Assembly: GCA_012656075.1 (NCBI GenBank)
Contig: JAAKBF010000076.1
Location: forward strand, 310,001-374,000
Source: Phytophthora hibernalis
Lineage: Eukaryota; Oomycota; Peronosporomycetes; Peronosporales; Peronosporaceae
Direction of reading: 5' to 3'
Length of the DNA stretch: 64,000 nucleotides
The notes under the pieces were generated by a model. It ran no database searches and was not told the origin of the DNA. It saw only the letters and a list, made by a program, of their open reading frames with translations. Positions 33,305 through 42,903 of this stretch are shown here, piece by piece (position 1 is the first letter of the stretch; the number at the start of each line of letters is the position of its first letter). The position numbers and the translations under genes are program-made.

Positions 33305-34499
33305 GTGACAGGCTGGCAGTGGGTGAGACATGCTTGTCATCTGCAGCATCTCGAGGCGCAGAGGTGTCGAAGAATGCTTAACGGGCGGCTACTTCCCATG
33401 TCCCTACAAAGGGTGGTGGTGGCCTGTCAACCAGGAATAGCGTACTACCAGTACCACCCAAGCCAGATCTCGGATCTGTGGACTGTGGGGATACTGCACA
33501 AGAGTTACCCCTGCACCACGGCAGCACTCGTGAGCAAACCAATGCGGAATACGCATGAGGCGTGGTGGGTTGATGACGTCTTTGTTCCCGAAGCTGAAGA
33601 GTGGTGGAACCACTTGACCACAGTGTGCCGTTCTACAAGTTTCGAAAGCAAGGTAATCTGGCTGGCGTGTTATGCAGGTTCCAGGGTCTTCTACGCAGCA
33701 ATGTCAGAAAATGTAACGTGGTTTGTGCGAGTGTCAGCGAAAGCGCTAACAATTCGCACGGACCGAGCTGTACGGCAAACATCACAACTTCGGCGTAGGG
33801 AAATTACGGCGAAGAACCCTCTTGAAATTTGGATTGGGATCATAACTCCAGTGTTGACAAACGAGCGATACCACCACTACGTGATGGAGTGGGCCAGAGG
33901 GCTCCGGGATGGGCATTCGGAGTCTTGGCTGCTGATGGAGCAGCTACAGTGTAGAGGTAGTGCCTCAGGGATTTGGGACCCGGCAGGCAACGATATCATG
34001 GTTCAGCGCCACGGCCACGACTAGAGACGATGGGAACCTACGGAGTGCGCGACGGTGGTTGCAGCAAGCGTTTCCAGAGATCTACGCAGGTCCTATTGGG
34101 TGGCGTGTGTGACCGTCGTCAACACGCGTAACTCTGAAATGGGCAGAAGCACTCATGTGCACACGACAAGGAGCAAAGAAGCTACACGAAGCGATACTGC
34201 GAGCCATCTGGTCGATCAACCGTGCGCACTGGAACACCACGTGTCGGGACACGGTTTCTGCAATAATAACAGCAGGGGACGAGATACTGCTGTCCGAAGT
34301 GAACGACATCATCAGAACTGGGAGGCGGAATGATTCGCACATGCAGCCGCGTTTGGAAACACTCCTCTCCGACCACGACGAGGCCCTCCAGCGGCGTGCT
34401 CAAATATGGCATCCGGTTCGAGAGAGGCAATTGCAAGACGACGAACCCGAGATGCGTGACACGCATCAACAAAATCAAGTGACGGAAACAGAGGAATGA
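33305..34499 (+). pseudogene. Long C-terminal extension of the LINE protein, function unknown
   Basis: After the cysteine box, coding-like sequence goes on for about 1.2 kb: 239 residues from 33305 (WQWVRHACHLQHLEAQR, AWWVDDVFVPEAEEWWNHL, ENVTWFVRVSAKALTIRTD) and about 110 residues from 34155 (KKLHEAILRAIWSINRAHW, EVNDIIRTGRRND, then a Gln/Glu-rich tail ending at 34499). I do not recognise a domain. The base composition and strand match the rest of the LINE, so I take it as part of the same polyprotein. Confidence 0.45.
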
Positions 34500-34599
34500 G
34501 GTCCTTATGGGTACGAAACATGGTCAACGCCGAGGACGACCCGGCCCCTGCATATCTGCATGTTGAAGAATAGTCCAGACCACACTAACCTGCAGATTA

Positions 34600-35108
34600 C
34601 TACCTCCGTCCCGAAAAATAATGTGCATTTAACTATTATGTGAGGCACACAATGTTTTTTAAGGAATATTATTGACCAAAATTGGGTCAAACCTAACTAT
34701 GTACGCAATTTGATTGGTCAATATGTGGTCGTTAGTTTATTCATACCAGTAATCAGTGTCTAATTGCAGGATTGTTTGCAGATCTGTGCGGATCGATTGG
34801 GCGTTAAACTATCTAAACGCATGCTAACCCAACAGCTGTGGACACAAAGATTGGGCAGGTTGAATCCGCAACTGGATCAGATAAATATTGATAGCGCTGC
34901 GAAATTTTTAGTCGCCCGACTTGATAGGTGTGTTTGTGAAAGTGTATGTAGTGGTCCAAGGAGGCAACCAGTGTAAATGTAAAAAATAGAGCAGCCGCAC
35001 AAGACAGCTATCACCCCAAAGAGGTCCTACGCGATGTATCAATCGTTCTGTGAGTAAACGTATAAATATCATTACCTGTATGCACATTATTTTTCGGGCC
35101 GGAGGTAG
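34600..35108. mobile_element. Mariner-type MITE nested in the LINE 3' region
   Basis: ctacctccgtcccgaaaaat starts at 34600, and its near-perfect reverse complement ends at 35108 (one or two differences). TA flanks both ends. The motif cctccgtcccgaaaa resembles the TIR of mariner-like elements known in plants. The 509-bp interior has a 70-codon open frame but no DDE motif, so it is non-autonomous. It inserted after the LINE. Confidence 0.8.
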
Positions 35109-35669
35109 TACGCTGTAGACGAAAGTCTGTGTTGAGGATGGACAGCCGGCGCCGCCGGATAGGAAGAGTAGAGATATCCGGTAAGCGGGGTTGACCAGTG
35201 TTCGCCCTGAGTGCCACCGGCGATAACCGCATAAAATAAAAATAAAACATCATCGTTGTAATAACTTTTCAACATTATCGCTTTTAGAAGGTAATCGCAA
35301 CCAAATCAAGTATTTCAAGGCACAGAGGCATCCAACATGTGCCCTGAAATTGCACGGGTTTCGTCTGATACTTTTGCCTGATGATGAAGGCTCGAGCCAT
35401 GCAAGAAGCGTGCGTGTCGGTCGAGCAACCAACAGCGACTCCCTCGTGGGATGCTTTGGAGGTTACTTTCTTGTTTAGATTACGCGGTCATCGAATATGT
35501 TACAGTATTTGTATAGACATCAGTGTGAGTGAACCTGTTGCTGCTTGCCTATCCGTGGCATTTTCCCGTTGGTTGTTAGGGCCCAGCCTGGACCCAGTTC
35601 GCAGTTCACTTTCCACTTAGCCCTCCACAACTCAGCACTCAGTCCAAAGAACATCGTCTCCCAAGCTTC

Positions 35670-36364
35670 ATGAGGTATTACCACTTGATCCTATTGCTGG
35701 CTGCCATGCTGCTGGCAAGCGTTGATTCCGCCTCAGCATCGCCGGGATCGAAGCTGACGCCGCCTGGCTCTCAGACTCAAGTACTTGAGAACAACATCCC
35801 AACCAAGAGGCTTGTGAGAGCTTCCACCGATGCCGAAGAGAGGGGAATTTCAATCCCCGGTCTTGAGAACGTCTTAAAAAGATTTCCGTCAAGCAAGACC
35901 AAGAAGCTCCAGGGACTCCTCAAGGCCGATGAATCTATCGGCAATGCCTTCAAAACGTTGGGGCTCAGCAAAATGCCCATTGGTAAGAATGATTTTATCG
36001 AGAGGAAAATGGTGGCGAAGCTTTTTCGAGCACCAACTTCAAGGTTTGGTCCCAGCACGCCACCCGTCTGAACAAGCAAGACCCTGAGAGGGCAATGCTT
36101 ACCTCACTCACGAACGTTTTTGGCGAGAAAGACGTGGCGACAATGATTATGTTGGGGAAACGTTCACGTGGATCGCGGCAGGTCGCGAAGAAGTTGGAAG
36201 CTGCGCAGTTCAACAAGTGGTTCGCCACCGACAAGTTCAAAGCAGATGACATGTTCGAGAAGGTGCTGCAAGTGAAACGTTCGGAGATTCATTCACACTC
36301 CCGCGAAAAATTTATCTGGGATGCCTACGACACGTACTATCATGCGAGAGTCATGAGTTATTAA
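35670..36364 (+). pseudogene. RXLR/EER-type secreted effector, copy 2, one frame break
   Basis: Starts at the ATG at 35670 with the same signal peptide as copy 1. It has the variant box KRLVRAS and an intact EER in DAEERGISIPG. The first frame ends at 36071 (133 residues). The WY-type helical part, with FNKWFATDKFKADDMFEKV, continues from 36095 to the stop at 36364 in another frame. The change of frame falls at a run of five T (36022-36026), also present in copy 1. Near-identity to copy 1 runs from about 35597 in the 5' flank to 36110, then falls. A secreted protein of about 230 residues would be expected if the break is an assembly error; otherwise the gene is dead. I give no corrected sequence. 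Confidence 0.75.
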
Positions 36365-36740
36365 CGTTAACGTCAGTAAATGTATCGCTCCCTTCAAGTT
36401 GATAACAGACGCTGCAGTGTTCGTTACCCGCAAAATCGACCACATTCGCAGGACCTGGCCATGACCTCGAGGCGCTGCGACCCCAAAGCAGTGGATCGAC
36501 GCTCATATGAACATAATGGCGGGACTATCAGGACCCCGGTACTCGCATCCAAAACCGATATCCTAAACTACGTCGAGCTGAAAAACTGAAGAATGAAATG
36601 TTTGCTGATGCTCTAGCACGGTGGGGCTGACCTGCGTTTTGGCTTATCATCATTTGATTTAACTGTTTTGTTGAGAATGGCAGTGACCTCCTAGTCAGCG
36701 TTGACTATTGCCCCTACCGGTAGTATTTTACTGTAGTAAT

Positions 36741-36774
36741 AATGGAAGCATGTATTTAAATACATGCTTCCATT
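36741..36774. repeat. Perfect 34-bp palindrome
   Basis: aatggaagcatgtattt followed directly by its reverse complement. From 36365 to 37040 there is otherwise no gene; the last 150 bases are pyrimidine-rich, as in oomycete gene leaders. Confidence 0.9.
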
Positions 36775-37040
36775 AGAACACGGCGAGCATCGAAATGTTG
36801 TTGTTCACTCACTGCATGTCACTTACAAAAGTGGGTGCCGGATTACATCCACATGTCGCATCCTTTGACAGCTCATAAATCCATCACTCCATGTCTCTAT
36901 CCAAGCAGACATCTCAATCTCACTAATTCCTCTCTCTCCATTCCTTTATGCCTCTCAAATCCGATCCCATCAACTCGTCACACCCCCTCCCACCACCATC
37001 CGTCATTCGTCGTCACATTCCAGCTCTTCCCTTCGTCTCC

Positions 37041-38373
37041 ATGAGCCGAGACGCCGCGCTTCCTGCCTCCAAGGCGCCCTCTCCAGCCCATCCCCATGCA
37101 GATCCCTTACCCGAGCCAGAAGCCGAGCAGAAATTCAATTGCGCCGTCCATCCGAGCACCAAATTCGAGTCTCCCGGTACTTCTCTCAGCTGTGTCGTTG
37201 GCGTCAGTTATCTGCTCTTCCTGGTGCTTTGCGCGTTCCTGAACGCGGCCTTTGTGTTGTGGCCATTGACGCTGTTAAAACGCGCTTTCGGTCTCCCAAT
37301 TCGCACTGTTCGCCCGGTTTTCCGGTTTCTGGAAGACAATTACTTTGCCATGTTGAGTGGTTTGCTGGAACTTGGTGGAAAGGTGAAACTTGTGGTCACG
37401 GGGACGAGGAGCTGCAGTTTCAGACCCAAGACCACGTGCTACTCATCTGCAACCATCGAAGTGAAGTGGACTGGGTCTTCTTCTGGAATTTCGCTCTGAG
37501 ACTCGGAGTACACGACCGCATCCGAGTCATGATGAAGAGCGTCATTCGGTACGCACCTGGAGTGGGCTGGGCGCTCATGCTGATGGAGTATCCGTACATT
37601 AACCGGAACTGGGCCACGGACCAGACCCGGTTAGCCAAGGTGATCGAGTCGTACAAAGAAGTGAAGATGGGCTCGTGGCTCGCCATGTTCCCGGAGGGTA
37701 CAGCGCTGTATGACAAGACGCTGCAGAAAAGTCACGACTTTGCAGAGAAGCAGGGCGAGCCGAAATGGGACTATGTGTTGCAGCCCAGAGTCAAGGGGTT
37801 CGAGCTGTGTATGGACAAGCTGGACCCAGAGTACGTCGTGGACCTTACGGTGGCGTATCCGGAACTCATGGACGGCGTTCGACCGTCACCGGTGAGTTTT
37901 TTATGAATTTGGGGTATTAAATAAATCGTTGGTTACTGATACTTGATGATTTTGTAGCTGCGATTCGTGCGGGGCAATACCCGACAGAAGTGCACATGCA
38001 CGTAAAGCGGTATCACCGGTCAACGTTGACGAAGCACAAGCACCACATGGACCAGTGGTGTGTTTGTGTTGGACTATCGGTTGCTTTGACATTTTGCTGA
38101 CGTGGTTTTGTGCTTTCATTCAGGCTGAAGGACAGGTTTGCAGAAAAGGAGGAACGACTCGGAAACTTCTACGAGACTGGCGCGTTCGAGGGCGAGGCGT
38201 GCATTCCCCAGGAGCTGCCGCTTTGGAACTCGGTTTTGCCTGGAACAGCTTTCAACCTGGCGCTGTGCGGCTTAACGCTGTTTTTGATGGTCAATTTTCC
38301 GGTGATGACCTGCATGTGGTTTGCGTTCAGCACAGCGCTCTCAATGCTTCAAGCGCGCAACTTCGGCAACTGA
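37041..38373 (+). CDS. LPA/lysophospholipid acyltransferase (PlsC family), 3 exons, two frame breaks
   Basis: An integral-membrane acyltransferase like eukaryotic AGPAT3-5/LCLAT1, which transfers an acyl group to a lysophospholipid in the ER. The ATG at 37041 is chosen because a hydrophobic anchor follows (VGVSYLLFLVLCAFLNAAFV). Motifs: NHRSEVDW (HX4D), PYINRNW, and FPEGTAL. GT..AG introns are 37892-37957 and 38058-38123. Exon 2 ends HHMDQW, and exon 3 has the C-terminal domain LKDRFAEKEERLGNFYETGAF plus a C-terminal hydrophobic pair. Breaks: one base missing in GGGG at 37400-37403, and a second mismatch of phase at intron 1 (exon 1 ends phase 0, exon 2 needs two leading bases). The family is usually 350-400 residues, which fits. 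The upstream leader is pyrimidine-rich and contains ccattcc, an initiator-like word. Confidence 0.8.
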
Positions 38374-38494
38374 ATATTTTTTAAGTTCAAGGACATTGTC
38401 ACGCGTACAATGTGAACGGAAGCTCTTGTTATCTCAATTCATTGGGTTCTGTGACTGCGTTGCAGGAGCCAAGGATCGGATTCTCGAAACCACT

Positions 38495-38815
38495 TCATTT
38501 CCGCCACGCCTTCGACTTGCGTTCGGGTGCCTTGACATCGCCACCACAGCGCAGCCCAAGCTGGATACAGCGTTTCTGGACGTCGAACGGAGTCTTGCCC
38601 GGTAGTCGTGCAGCCAGCATGTGGGCGGTGTCGCTCTGCTGGCCGCGAAGCAGACTCTCTTCCTCGTTGGAGAAGACCACTTCAGTCATACGCGGACGCG
38701 AGGCCGCTTGTCGGTAAGCCTGTGTGCCCTCAAGGTTACTCGTGCGAGCGTCAACAGAATGGAGGACGACAACGGACAGGGTGAGCATAGAGATCAGAGC
38801 ACGGACGTGGAGCAT
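38495..38815 (-). CDS. Small secreted protein, unknown function
   Basis: A 106-residue frame starts at the ATG at 38815 and is chosen over an in-frame upstream start (38869) because a signal peptide begins here: MLHVRALISMLTLSVVVLHSVDA. The mature part is about 83 residues, with two cysteines (KRCIQLGLRCGGD), an acidic patch (SNEEESLLRGQQ) and a basic end. It has no RXLR or LxLFLAK box. It is convergent with the acyltransferase gene, 121 bp from its stop. It could be a short effector-like or wall protein; I do not recognise a family. No partner gene is obvious. Confidence 0.5.
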   Translation of the reverse strand: MLHVRALISMLTLSVVVLHSVDARTSNLEGTQAYRQAASRPRMTEVVFSNEEESLLRGQQSDTAHMLAARLPGKTPFDVQKRCIQLGLRCGGDVKAPERKSKAWRK

Positions 38816-39545
38816 GGTCAATTGGCGTCTTGGTGATCGAAGCGACGCCTTTTGGAGACTGCAGTCCACCAGATCCCATCATCGAAAACCGATTTCTTGC
38901 AACCGAGAAGTGAAACCCAAGGACAATCCTTGATGGTCACTGAATGACCAGTCTCGTGGTCAACAACGTGGCAATCTATCTACTGCCAATTCCTGTCGCC
39001 ACAGTAGTGCAAATCGACCGATACCCACTTCAGAATGTGTCCACCCACAGAATGCAGACACGCAAACGGATGGAGCAGATGATGCATTCGTGGGGTGACC
39101 ATGTTCTCTCCGGAGCGCTCGTGCGGGTCACGCAGTGGACCGATCCGTTCAGCGCTGTCGCCTTTTCAACAGCATGGCCCAGCCGTTGCGTTCAGTCTAA
39201 AAGACAGGTTTCAATTCATTCTGTGTTTCAGATTAGACTATCTTAAAGCAGATACCTACGATAAACTGAGGGGAGCGTGTCAGACACGTCCACTTCAACG
39301 TCATGCCCTCGCTGAACGCCTGCAAGGTAGACAAATGGATTCCACGCAGGCTAATAACCCGAGCTGACCCTCATTCCAGTGAGATTCTCAGCGCTGCGAG
39401 GCTGACCGTGAGCGTCCGGCTCCAATCGGTATCGTTCATATCTACTTTCGCTACGCGGGGCAAGTCTCTGCTACGTGGATGCCGCGTACTTCTAACTGCA
39501 CTACCTGTCCACAGCATTCCAGCGCTAGAACGATCGATTTTAACC
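38816..39545. other. Intergenic, shared upstream region of two divergent genes
   Basis: Lies between the secreted-protein gene (minus) and the transporter (plus). Only short frames; no repeat seen. Confidence 0.5.
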
Positions 39546-41406
39546 ATGGACGACCAGCAGTACGACCAGCAGTACAGTTCTTCTCCAGCAACCGATGACA
39601 GCAACTTCTCCAACCTGCTCGGTTTTCGGCCGATTGTGCTCTACGACACTGGAGTCGACATGGCCGATGAATCATTGACGCTGTCACGATCCAGGAAAGA
39701 CCAACAGCTTCCACGTTTCCCCACATTCTCGAGTTGCGAGTTGGACGAAATCGATGCGAGTTGCATCTCACCCGTGTCGTCGCCGGTCCATCAACAGGCG
39801 AAAACTCCCTGCACACCGACTTCCCAGACACCAGAGTACTCTTCCCCACCTCGACCACGGGAACGAGGATTCGCCGTAAGTGACGCCATGTTTAATTACC
39901 GAGCACTAGGCAGTTTACGCAGCGGACTCGCCCCGATCGCGCTACTCAGTCGATGGCATGCTGGTTTGGCAGTCTCGGCGTTCTTTTCCGGTGTTACAGT
40001 AGCTTTCATGCGAGCTGCGTATCGCCCGATGCTCTTCTCAACGCTGAATGGGAAATTTGACAGGAACTACGACATTGGTGCAGCTTTGTTGGAGTGGTCG
40101 GACATGTTTTCCGTGATTCTCGGACTGTTTTCGGACTGTGTACCGATATACGGCACTCGACGCAAGGCTTACATCGCGTTGGGGTGGATCTTTAGCGCAC
40201 TGAGCTTCTTTATTGTGTCTGTAATTTACGCAGCTCAGATTCGTGAAGTCGAGAACCCAGCAGTATTCTCCGGCCGATTGCTGGAAGTGTGGAGTGTTAT
40301 CGGAAGTTTTGCACTTCAACTCTCTTGGGTAGCAGCGTTGGCACTAGTTGTTGGGTTTGGACAGCGGGAAGCGCTCGGTGAGCGTGGTGGATTGGCCATG
40401 CTCTTTTTATATTCTGGCAGACAGGTGCTCTCTCGACACATATGGTCGTGGCAAAACTTCAATTCAGTCTTAATCTGCTGAATACTAGTGCTGTACTCGC
40501 CACGACTTCGGTTATTTCGCTGCCGTTCGTACTCTGTTTCCTGCATGAAGACGATGAGCAAGAGTCTACAGCAACTTTGGTGGCATCAACTAAGCGAGTT
40601 GGTCTGATACCTGCTCTACGCTCGGGAATTATTCAACTTTGGGAAATCTGCCAGGAGAAAGTTGTGTGTCGCGTTCTGTTCTTCTTACTGATCTATGGAG
40701 CGTTTCTGAAAGCGTATGACCCCAAACTGAAATACACTCTAGCAACGTGGAGTGGATTCACAACCAGAAGCGACAGTATTTATGCTGAGAGGCCATGGAT
40801 GTTGGTCATAGAAAGCGGCGTGACAATCATTGCTCTACTTCATGCGAAGTGGAGACTGCTAGGCGTTTCTTGGAGACCGCTGGTTTTTATCGGCACTGGT
40901 ATCGTCGTGGTTGGCACTCTTATCCAAGCCTTAACCATAGCAACGGATACTATCCGCACCAAGTGGGTTTTTCATTCTTGGTGGGAGTTATCGTCTGGCC
41001 CAGGACGTGGATATTGCTGTTCATGATGTTGTCAATCACGGAGGTGGCTCACGTAGGCTGCGAAGGTGTTACAATGGGTATTGTGCTCTCCTTCCAAGGG
41101 CTCGGAACATCAACCGTAAATGGAGCCATAAGTTGGATCAGTGAGGCCACAGGTGCAAGAGTAACACGTGATATGATCGACGACGACTCCCATAGCACAC
41201 GAATGCAAATTGTGTGGGCAGCTACCATATACGCTGCGGTGAATTTGCTATCTGCAGCCGCCGTACTAATTACACCAAGAAATAAACTCGAGACGCAGCA
41301 ACTTCGCGCTTTCGGAGGCTACAACCGGAGAGGGGCTGTATTCGTTGCGCTGATTTTTGTGCTGTTGTTAGCGCTCGAGATTATCGTCGACGTGCACACA
41401 GGTTAG
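39546..41406 (+). CDS. Folate-biopterin transporter family (BT1/MFS) protein, two frame breaks
   Basis: The start at 39546 has a good context (accatgg). About 115 hydrophilic, Ser/Pro-rich residues precede the membrane part. The BT1 signature is visible: VTVAFMRAAYRPML, then SDMFSVILGLFSDCVPIYGT with RRKAYIALGWIFSAL (the D..P.G.RR loop). The second half has LLFMMLSITEVAHVGCEGV and several further helices to the stop at 41406; about 12 TM segments in all. Members move folate, pterins or S-adenosylmethionine across membranes; the substrate here is unknown. The frame is lost twice: at TTTTT 40404-40408 and at GGG 40965-40967. In each case a one-base length change reconnects family-like sequence. 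Confidence 0.8.
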
Positions 41407-41461
41407 CTCGACAAACAAAGCGCCTCTATTGCCCACACTCCACGAGGGTACGCTGAAGCTG

Positions 41462-42680
41462 TTAAATAATTAAATGCCTTGAACCAGTATCAACTTTGCT
41501 TCCCACGCAAGTTGCTGGCAGATTTGTTTCCTGCTTTACGATTGAAACTCTGTTGGGTTTGACCACCCTAGCATATTCAACAGCAACATTCCTCCTGTCC
41601 TGGATCAGCCGCTTCACCGCTTCCTCCTCCTTACGGAGCTCGTCGTCTTTCTTCTGTTTAATTTCACGCATAGTTGCTCTCTGGCGAAAGCGCAGCTCGT
41701 CACGATTGGATCCTCTGAATTTCCTACCCGTCGCATTCGGTCTCCGTGGGGTGACGATGACAACGTTTTGCTGTTCACCAGAGACACCAGAGATGTCATC
41801 CCCGTTTCGATTCCGTTCCTCTTATCAATATCCAATTCGCAGTCATCAATAAAAATGCCGTCTACTTGTTCGCTTTCCTCATCTTGCAACGGGGTCACAG
41901 GCATTGGCTGAGGCACCAGCGACTTCCAGTAAATTCCAATCGAGTGCAACAAGTAAAACTGACGAAAGATTGCTCCGATTTTCCGTCGGACGTATTTCTT
42001 GCGATACAGTGCTGTGATCAGGTCGCTTTCAGTGTCTTTGACGCCCATGGCCTTGCGCCATTGAGCATCCACCTGTAAATTGTGTCCTACCCGTGTAAGA
42101 AGCTCGGCATGCGATAAATCATGGCGTTCTTGTACGCCGCGTAGCCCTCGAAGTACTTTGCGATACATCACTCGAGATTTCTTTCGTAACTCCTCTCGTT
42201 GGCGATGGAAATCTCGGAATCTCCGCTGGATTCGCAGCACAGACCTCACGACCACCGCCTGCCTGAATAATCGTCGACCAATATGGCCTCGAAAGCACCG
42301 CTGGATTTGTCTAGCACTGAAATGTAAGAGAGCTGCGTACATATCAGCAAGATATCGTTGATCGGTTTCCAGCAAACTCACGATACGCGAAGACTCATCA
42401 AGGTCGAGTTCAAACTGATCGTGAGTCTGTTTCATCCGTGCGAAACTATCTCGAACACGCGTTTTCAATCGCTTCAACGCGTCCGTGGATTTTCTAGAGG
42501 TGTTTTCGTGAAGTCTTCGGGCTGCGACGGTCGTCCTGGCGAGCGGATTGCTACCGAACTGGCATTTAAACTCGAGAAATGTGGTAGCAGCGTACGAGGT
42601 TGAGGTGCTGCAGTGCTGAATGGTAGAACTTTAGGAAGGGGTCGAGGTCGCACCGTCGAAACCAGAACCGGTAATGCCGG
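41462..42680 (-). CDS. IQ-motif (calmodulin-binding) coiled-coil protein, frame-broken
   Basis: The minus-strand frame reads a helical protein with two IQ motifs: RQIQRCFRGHIGRRLFR and LRIQRRFRDFHRQREEL. Basic, coiled-coil sequence follows (RKKSRVMYRKVLRGLRG). Such motifs bind calmodulin or light chains; no motor or kinase domain is present. A frame change at CCCC 41800-41803 leads to a C-terminal coiled coil ending at 41462 (EIKQKKDDELRKEEEAVKRL). The start is unresolved: no ATG occurs in the frame until after the apparent N-terminus, and an upstream frame from 42687 (MARPALPVLVSTVRPRPLP) may join near 42635. It is convergent with the transporter, 55 bp apart. Confidence 0.65.
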
Positions 42681-42903
42681 CCGCGCCATCTCGTCACAAC
42701 TTATTAATGAAGCCTGTCGTAGAAATACTACGGGTAGTCTACGCTCCAAGAATGGCAACTCATCTAAGGACAGGACAAAACGGGCGAACCTTCACTTCAA
42801 CTTACGAGCTCAAGTCTATTTTCTTTCAGGTAGCAGAGTTAATGCTTGGCACGAGAATAGTGCATGATTAATGGACATTGTGAATGGAGTATAGATTAGC
42901 GAG

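Larger units (their letters stand above)
25425..35245 (+). mobile_element. Full-length-looking LINE with 17-bp target duplication
   Basis: aacatcatcgttgtaat flanks the element perfectly (25408-25424 and 35246-35262), and the right copy follows an A-rich tail (gcataaaataaaaataa). Between them, all on the plus strand, are gag-like ORF1 pieces with a zinc knuckle, an apurinic-type endonuclease, reverse transcriptase, RNase H and a cysteine-rich C-terminal region. Without the nested 509-bp MITE (34600-35108) the element is about 9.3 kb. The order is that of EN-RT-RNaseH LINEs. The frames are broken in several places. The perfect duplication argues for a fairly recent insertion despite this. Confidence 0.8.

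Noticed and set aside
38495..38815. RXLR effector call for the small secreted protein
   Set aside because: SLLRG has no Arg two residues before LR in the RXLR spacing and no EER follows; the evidence supports only a secreted protein.
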